A stretch of DNA of 64,000 nt from Firmicutes bacterium HGW-Firmicutes-9 (lineage in GTDB: Bacteria > Bacillota > Clostridia > Christensenellales > CAG-138). Position numbers and translations under genes: made by a program. How positions within the stretch are numbered: the first letter of the stretch is position 1; each line of letters opens with the position of its first letter. Location: contig PGZM01000010.1 of NCBI GenBank assembly GCA_002841395.1, forward strand, positions 24,293 to 88,292, read 5' to 3'. A model generated the notes under the pieces. It searched no databases. It saw only the letters and a program-made list of their open reading frames with translations, and had not been told where the DNA came from. Positions 60,046-64,000 of the stretch are shown here, in pieces.

Positions 60046-62373
60046 TTACTCTGCCTTGGGTGCGGAGCCCAGGTTTTCGTAGTCCGGATCTTTGTCCTTC
60101 TTCGCCCCGAAAACCACAAGCACGAGCTGCACGAGCGCGATGATCGCCATCAACAGCGTCCAACGATCCGTGAAGACCATCGGGTTTCTCATGTTCTCCG
60201 TCAGGATGAACGCGATGATCGCGCCGATGCCCGGCAGGAGCGTGAGCATGCGGGTCACAGGATGCTTCTCCGTCTCGCGGATCACCAGACCGTCGCGCTC
60301 TTCCTTCTTCTTTCCGAAGAGGCCGATCAGCATCAGGATCGATGTCAGCGCGGTCGCAATCGTCAGAATCAGGTTCAGCAGCGCCCAAACCGGACCGCCC
60401 GCCAACGGGGTCTGCTCATCCACAACCTTTTCGGGCTCGTCCTCCTGACCTGCGATCTTCATCGAACCGTAGATCACGAGGTCGCCATCCGGCACCGTTG
60501 CGGGAATCGCGGTCGTCCAACCCTCAAAGGTGTAGCCGTTGAGCGTCGGATTCGCCGGAATCGGCATCGCATCGCCATAGCTGAGGTCTGTGTACACCGC
60601 GTACGGCGTGGTGCCATCGAGATCACCCGTGCCGCCCGAGACGATGTAGGTCACCGTGAAGGAGAGCTTCTCCCATTGGGCGTAGAGGTTCACCTGACGC
60701 GGCGGCATGTAGAACGAGTAGCCGGGCTGCTGGGAAACGCCCGCGGTTGACGAGCCTTCGCTCCAGCCGAGGAAGCGGTAGCCGGGCCGCGAGAACATGT
60801 TGCCCGCAATGGTCACGATCGAGTCGGTGAAGAATCGTCCTGCCTCATACGTGCCGCCGTCCGCGCCGTTGGCGTGGTAGTAGATCGGGGACGATCTCGG
60901 ATCCCAAACCGCCTTGAGCGTCAGGTCGCCGTCCGGCATGTTGAATGCCGCGCCGGGCACCAGCTGCTTTTCGGTACCGTCGATATCCGTCGTCATCCAG
61001 TAGAGGAAGTCGTAACCGGAGCGATACGGGATGTTGGTTGCGACCGTCAGCGCCGTGTTGTACGCCTTATCGGCGACGTTCGCCGGCATACGATCCACCT
61101 GATCCGTCGTGCCGCTGTCGTAGATCACGTCATAGAGCGCGATCTCCCAAACGGCGTTGAGCGCATGGTTGCTGCTGATTGCAGGAATTGCGCCGCCAAG
61201 CGCGATCGGATCGCCCGTCGCTGCGTCTTCCCACCCGATCAGGCGGAAGCCCGCGCGTTTCACGCCATCGGCATTGGCAACCACTGCATCGGAGCCGAGC
61301 TCAAACCACTGCGTCTGCGGGAATCCCGTGACCGCATCCGTGGTATTGAGGTTGTAGACAACCTGCGGATTGATCGTGAGGTCTGCCGTTTGTGTCACAA
61401 ACACGTAGTTCGCCAGAATCGCGGGCGTAGTGTTAATAGCAGGCAACAGCACATCGGCATAGGTTCCGACATCGGTGTCGTAGCCCAAGCGGTTGACCGT
61501 TACCGTGATGCCGCCCAGATCAGCGGGCAGAATCGCAAAATACGTCGTGCCGCCGATGTCGCCTGTGGGCACCGTGTACCCAAACACCGGGTCGCTGCTC
61601 CCGAAGTTCTTATCCGTGTCGGTCGCCACGATGAGCACCGGACGCGGTACGACGGTCAGCACGCCGGGCACCACGCTGATGCTGTAGTCCGCGGCAAGTG
61701 TGTTGGTCTTGAGCGTGTAGGCGAAGGTATTGTTCGCCGTTCCAACGTTGATGATGCTGCCCGTGGTCGCGGCGGTCGCAAAGCCTTCGCTGCCGACGAA
61801 ACCGCTGGACGTGTTGTCGACGAGCCAACCGTTGGCGTTCAGCGCAAGTCCGTTGTAAACGCGGGTTGCGCTCGCGGTATCGACCACAACGTCGCGCGGC
61901 GTGATCGTAACATCCGCGCTGCCGAAGGCCGGTGCGTAGTTCGGATTCGTTGCCACGAAGTAGACCGTCTTGCTGTCGTCGACGTGCGTCGCCGTCGGGC
62001 TCGCCGTCAGCGTGTAGGCGGCGGGATCGCTGCTCGGCGTCTCGCTGTAGCGAATGGCTGTTCCGGTCGGAACATTCGCGCTTGCGGACACGCCGTAGGC
62101 GGTGCCATCGTACTTCTCGGTCACGTCGTTGGCGTCAACAGTCAGCGCGGTTGACGCGGTGATCGACAACGTACCCTTGGTGACGTCGATCGTGTAGTTG
62201 TCGGCATTCGTTGTAGCAAGCAGCGTGTAGGAGAACGTGTTCTCCGCTGTGCCGACGTTGGTGATCGTGCCGTCGGCAGTCGCCGTTGCGAATCCCTGTC
62301 CTGCGACAAAGCCGTCGTTGCCGGTCGTGTCATAGTTCCAGTTCGGGTTCGTGAGCGCGCTGCCGTCGTACAT
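60046..62373 (-). CDS. Surface protein with MBG and InlB-type repeats, C-terminal part after a frameshift
   Basis: At least 775 residues. It holds two to three MBG-like repeats (YDGSALTNPNWNYDTTGN, YDGTAYGVSASANV, YNGLALNANGW), then an MBG-like spacer and three InlB/Flg_new-type beta repeats (about 440-640, with GYDFLYWMTT, GYRFLGWSEG and GYTFEGWTTA). It ends with a membrane module: LAGGPVWALLNLILTIATALTSILML, then two more helices and a charged tail. There is no LPXTG motif. The frame remains open upstream to 62431, where it joins out of frame to 62394-64000. Both parts were once one adhesin-like gene. Confidence 0.85.
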   Translation of the reverse strand: MYDGSALTNPNWNYDTTGNDGFVAGQGFATATADGTITNVGTAENTFSYTLLATTNADNYTIDVTKGTLSITASTALTVDANDVTEKYDGTAYGVSASANVPTGTAIRYSETPSSDPAAYTLTASPTATHVDDSKTVYFVATNPNYAPAFGSADVTITPRDVVVDTASATRVYNGLALNANGWLVDNTSSGFVGSEGFATAATTGSIINVGTANNTFAYTLKTNTLAADYSISVVPGVLTVVPRPVLIVATDTDKNFGSSDPVFGYTVPTGDIGGTTYFAILPADLGGITVTVNRLGYDTDVGTYADVLLPAINTTPAILANYVFVTQTADLTINPQVVYNLNTTDAVTGFPQTQWFELGSDAVVANADGVKRAGFRLIGWEDAATGDPIALGGAIPAISSNHALNAVWEIALYDVIYDSGTTDQVDRMPANVADKAYNTALTVATNIPYRSGYDFLYWMTTDIDGTEKQLVPGAAFNMPDGDLTLKAVWDPRSSPIYYHANGADGGTYEAGRFFTDSIVTIAGNMFSRPGYRFLGWSEGSSTAGVSQQPGYSFYMPPRQVNLYAQWEKLSFTVTYIVSGGTGDLDGTTPYAVYTDLSYGDAMPIPANPTLNGYTFEGWTTAIPATVPDGDLVIYGSMKIAGQEDEPEKVVDEQTPLAGGPVWALLNLILTIATALTSILMLIGLFGKKKEERDGLVIRETEKHPVTRMLTLLPGIGAIIAFILTENMRNPMVFTDRWTLLMAIIALVQLVLVVFGAKKDKDPDYENLGSAPKAE

Positions 62374-62431
62374 CTTGCTGGCATCTTCGGTCGTCAGCGC
62401 GACAACTCTCTTATTAATGGTAATGACTTCG
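61890..62431 (-). repeat. MBG-coding repeat, downstream copy
   Basis: About 540 bases that match 63407-63948 at roughly 90 percent by eye, at an offset of 1517 bases. The match ends exactly where 40 bases of the repeat unit are missing (at 62431/62432). Confidence 0.85.
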
Positions 62432-64000
62432 CGTAGACCGTGGTTCCTGTGGTTGCATCCGTCGCCGTCGGGCTGGTCGTGAGCGTGTAGTCCGCCGGGT
62501 CCGTGCTGTTGGTCAGCGAGTAGCGGACAGTCGAGCCATCCACTGCCGGGGTCACCGTGATTCCATGCGGCACTGCGTCGTAGGTACCCGTGTAGCCGTC
62601 GGAATCCGCTGTCGTGTTCGCAGGATTGATCGTCAGCGTGGTCGTGTCTTCCGCGGGATCGTAACCCGGGCGCGTGACGACGACTTTCACCGTCAGCGGG
62701 CCGTCGGAGACGTCGGTCACCGTCGGAGGCGTCGTGCCTGTCGATGTCCAGCCGCCGGTGCCGTTGGGGATGAAGTACTCGACCGTGTCGCCCGCGGTGG
62801 TGCCGGTCAGCGTCGGGCCGTGCGGGTCGCCGTCGTAGGTCCAGCTTCCGCCCGTGAGGTCAACCGTGAATCCGCCGTTGACGACTTTGAGGTCGCCGGG
62901 CAGTACGGTCAGCGTGTAGTTGGAGGCCTTGAACGCGCCGCTGTTGGTCAGCGCAAGCGTGCCAGCGACAATCGCGTCGGTGTAGGTGTCCGGCGTGAGC
63001 GGATCGCTTGCCAGTGCGGAATCATATCCGAGCGCACCGACATATGCCGGGGTCTCGCTGGCGAGGCTGCCGCTGACCAGGGTGTAGGTCAGCGTCGCGT
63101 TCGCGGGACGGTCTGCCGGGTAGGCGATCTGCTGGTCGTCCGCCTGAACGGTCAGTTCTCTGGCCGTCACAGTCAGCGTGCCGGGCGTCGTGGAGATCGA
63201 ATAGTCGTGCGGATCGGTTGCCGCGTTCAGCGTGCCAGGCGCCACGATGTTGTTGACCGAGCCAACGTTGGTGATCGTGCTGGTCGCCGTGGGCAAGATC
63301 TCGTAACCTTCACCCGCGAGGAAACCGTCGCCGGAGAGCGTGACGCTGGAATCGCTCAATGCTGTTCCGTCATATGCGCGGCTCTGCGTTGCGCCGGTGA
63401 CCATGATGTTGCGCGGCGTGATGTCGATGTCCGCATTTCCGAAGGCAGGTGTGTAGTTCGGGTTCGTCGCCACGAAGTAGACCGTCCGAGAATCGTCGAC
63501 ATGCGTCGCGGTCGGGCTGCTCGTCAGCGTGTAGGCCGCCGGGTCGGTGCTGGGCGTCTCGCTGTAGCGAATGACTGTGCCGGTCGGAACATTGGCGCTT
63601 GCGGACACGCCGTAGGCGGTTCCGTCGTACATCTCGGTCACGTCGGTGGCGTCCACAGTCAGCACGGTCGACGCGGTGATCGTCAGCGTACCCTTGGTGA
63701 CGTCGATCGTGTAGTTGTCGGCATTCGTCGCAGCGGTCAGCGTGTAGGAGAACGTGTTCTCCGCCGTGCCGACGTTGGTAATCGTGCCGTCAGCGGTCGC
63801 GGTCGCGAAGCCCTGACCCGCGACGAAGCCGTCGTTGCCGGTTGTGTCATAGTTCCAGTTCGGGTTCGTGAGCGCGCTGCCGTCGTACATCTTGCTGGCA
63901 TCTTCGGTCGTCAGCGCGACTACTCTCTTATTAATGGTAATGACTTCGCTGCCGAACACCGGATTGTAGTTCGGGTTCGTGACCACGAAGTAGACCGTGG
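62394..64000 (-). CDS. Surface protein with MBG repeats, N-terminal side part (frameshifted and cut by window end)
   Basis: The frame enters from beyond 64000 and stops at 62394. It encodes MBG-type repeats (NPNYNPVFGSEVITINKRV, YDGSALTNPNWNYDTTGN, YDGTAYGVSASANVPTG, YDGTALSDSSVTLSGDGF), a segment with DDQQIAYPADRPANATLTYTL, and a different beta domain with FTVDLTGGSWTYDGDPHGP. The last residues (KSLPLIRELSR) are out-of-frame translation after the 40-bp deletion. Translation would stop 38 bases past the junction. No start codon is in the window. It is probably the main exported part of a giant adhesin. Confidence 0.85.
   Translation of the reverse strand, partial: TVYFVVTNPNYNPVFGSEVITINKRVVALTTEDASKMYDGSALTNPNWNYDTTGNDGFVAGQGFATATADGTITNVGTAENTFSYTLTAATNADNYTIDVTKGTLTITASTVLTVDATDVTEMYDGTAYGVSASANVPTGTVIRYSETPSTDPAAYTLTSSPTATHVDDSRTVYFVATNPNYTPAFGNADIDITPRNIMVTGATQSRAYDGTALSDSSVTLSGDGFLAGEGYEILPTATSTITNVGSVNNIVAPGTLNAATDPHDYSISTTPGTLTVTARELTVQADDQQIAYPADRPANATLTYTLVSGSLASETPAYVGALGYDSALASDPLTPDTYTDAIVAGTLALTNSGAFKASNYTLTVLPGDLKVVNGGFTVDLTGGSWTYDGDPHGPTLTGTTAGDTVEYFIPNGTGGWTSTGTTPPTVTDVSDGPLTVKVVVTRPGYDPAEDTTTLTINPANTTADSDGYTGTYDAVPHGITVTPAVDGSTVRYSLTNSTDPADYTLTTSPTATDATTGTTVYAKSLPLIRELSR
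63407..63948 (-). repeat. MBG-coding repeat, upstream copy
   Basis: Intact copy of the repeat at 61890-62431; continues without interruption through 63949-64000, and so shows the 40 bases missing from the other copy. Confidence 0.85.

Overview
This 64 kb window looks like the chromosome of a fairly GC-rich member of the Clostridia (Firmicutes). The evidence is a CIRCE/HrcA site, two T-box leaders, a c-di-AMP riboswitch, a mrnC-rlmB-sigH block, ECF and Bmp-type nucleoside transporters, and strong GGAGG ribosome-binding sites. A placement near the Christensenellales would fit, but this is a guess from gene content, not a measurement. I saw no tRNA, rRNA, CRISPR array, phage or transposase. Most of it is ordinary chromosome with several unusual accessory blocks.

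Region by region. 1-5250: tail of an unrecognised gene, a TetR regulator beside ftsH with an 18-bp palindrome between them, and CIRCE-controlled htpG. 5250-10220: leucine 2-isopropylmalate synthase behind a Leu T-box; then mrnC, an rlmB whose N-terminus is a 16-unit Gly/Tyr/Gln repeat, and sigH. 10220-15300: a G5/M23 protein whose zinc site is mutated, a 939-residue SpoIID-like protein with five SH3 domains, and ispE. 15300-20510: a yycJ-type MBL protein, rlmH, dapB behind a c-di-AMP riboswitch, and thrS behind a Thr T-box. 20535-21613: an AT-rich patch with two unknown membrane proteins.

22700-41500 reads as a nucleoside and S-adenosylmethionine (SAM) salvage region. It holds a five-gene operon (ribokinase-type kinase, flavodoxin-fold oxidoreductase, zinc alcohol dehydrogenase, M20 amidohydrolase, MBL protein), a divergent nucleoside phosphorylase, a Bmp-type nucleoside ABC importer followed by two nucleoside hydrolases, and a GntR-led operon in which two SAM-hydrolase (DUF62) paralogues flank the ATPase and T subunits of an ECF importer; a separately promoted UPF0397-type S component lies just downstream. 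Together these could import nucleosides or SAM-like compounds and split them to base, ribose and methionine.

41700-49300: an unknown lipoprotein, an HtrA protease followed by a GC-rich structured intergenic region, a radical SAM protein, a SanA-like protein, ftsZ and ftsA. 49500-53200: a CapA-like protein with lost metal motifs, a CapF-type sugar reductase and a WbuB-like glycosyltransferase. 53400-58700: a BTAD regulator with a degenerate GGDEF domain next to a minimal pilus/secretion operon (PilC, four small membrane-anchored proteins, PilT). 58800-64000: a transglutaminase-like lipoprotein and a giant MBG/InlB-repeat surface protein whose frame is broken by a 40-bp deletion inside one repeat and which runs off the window end.
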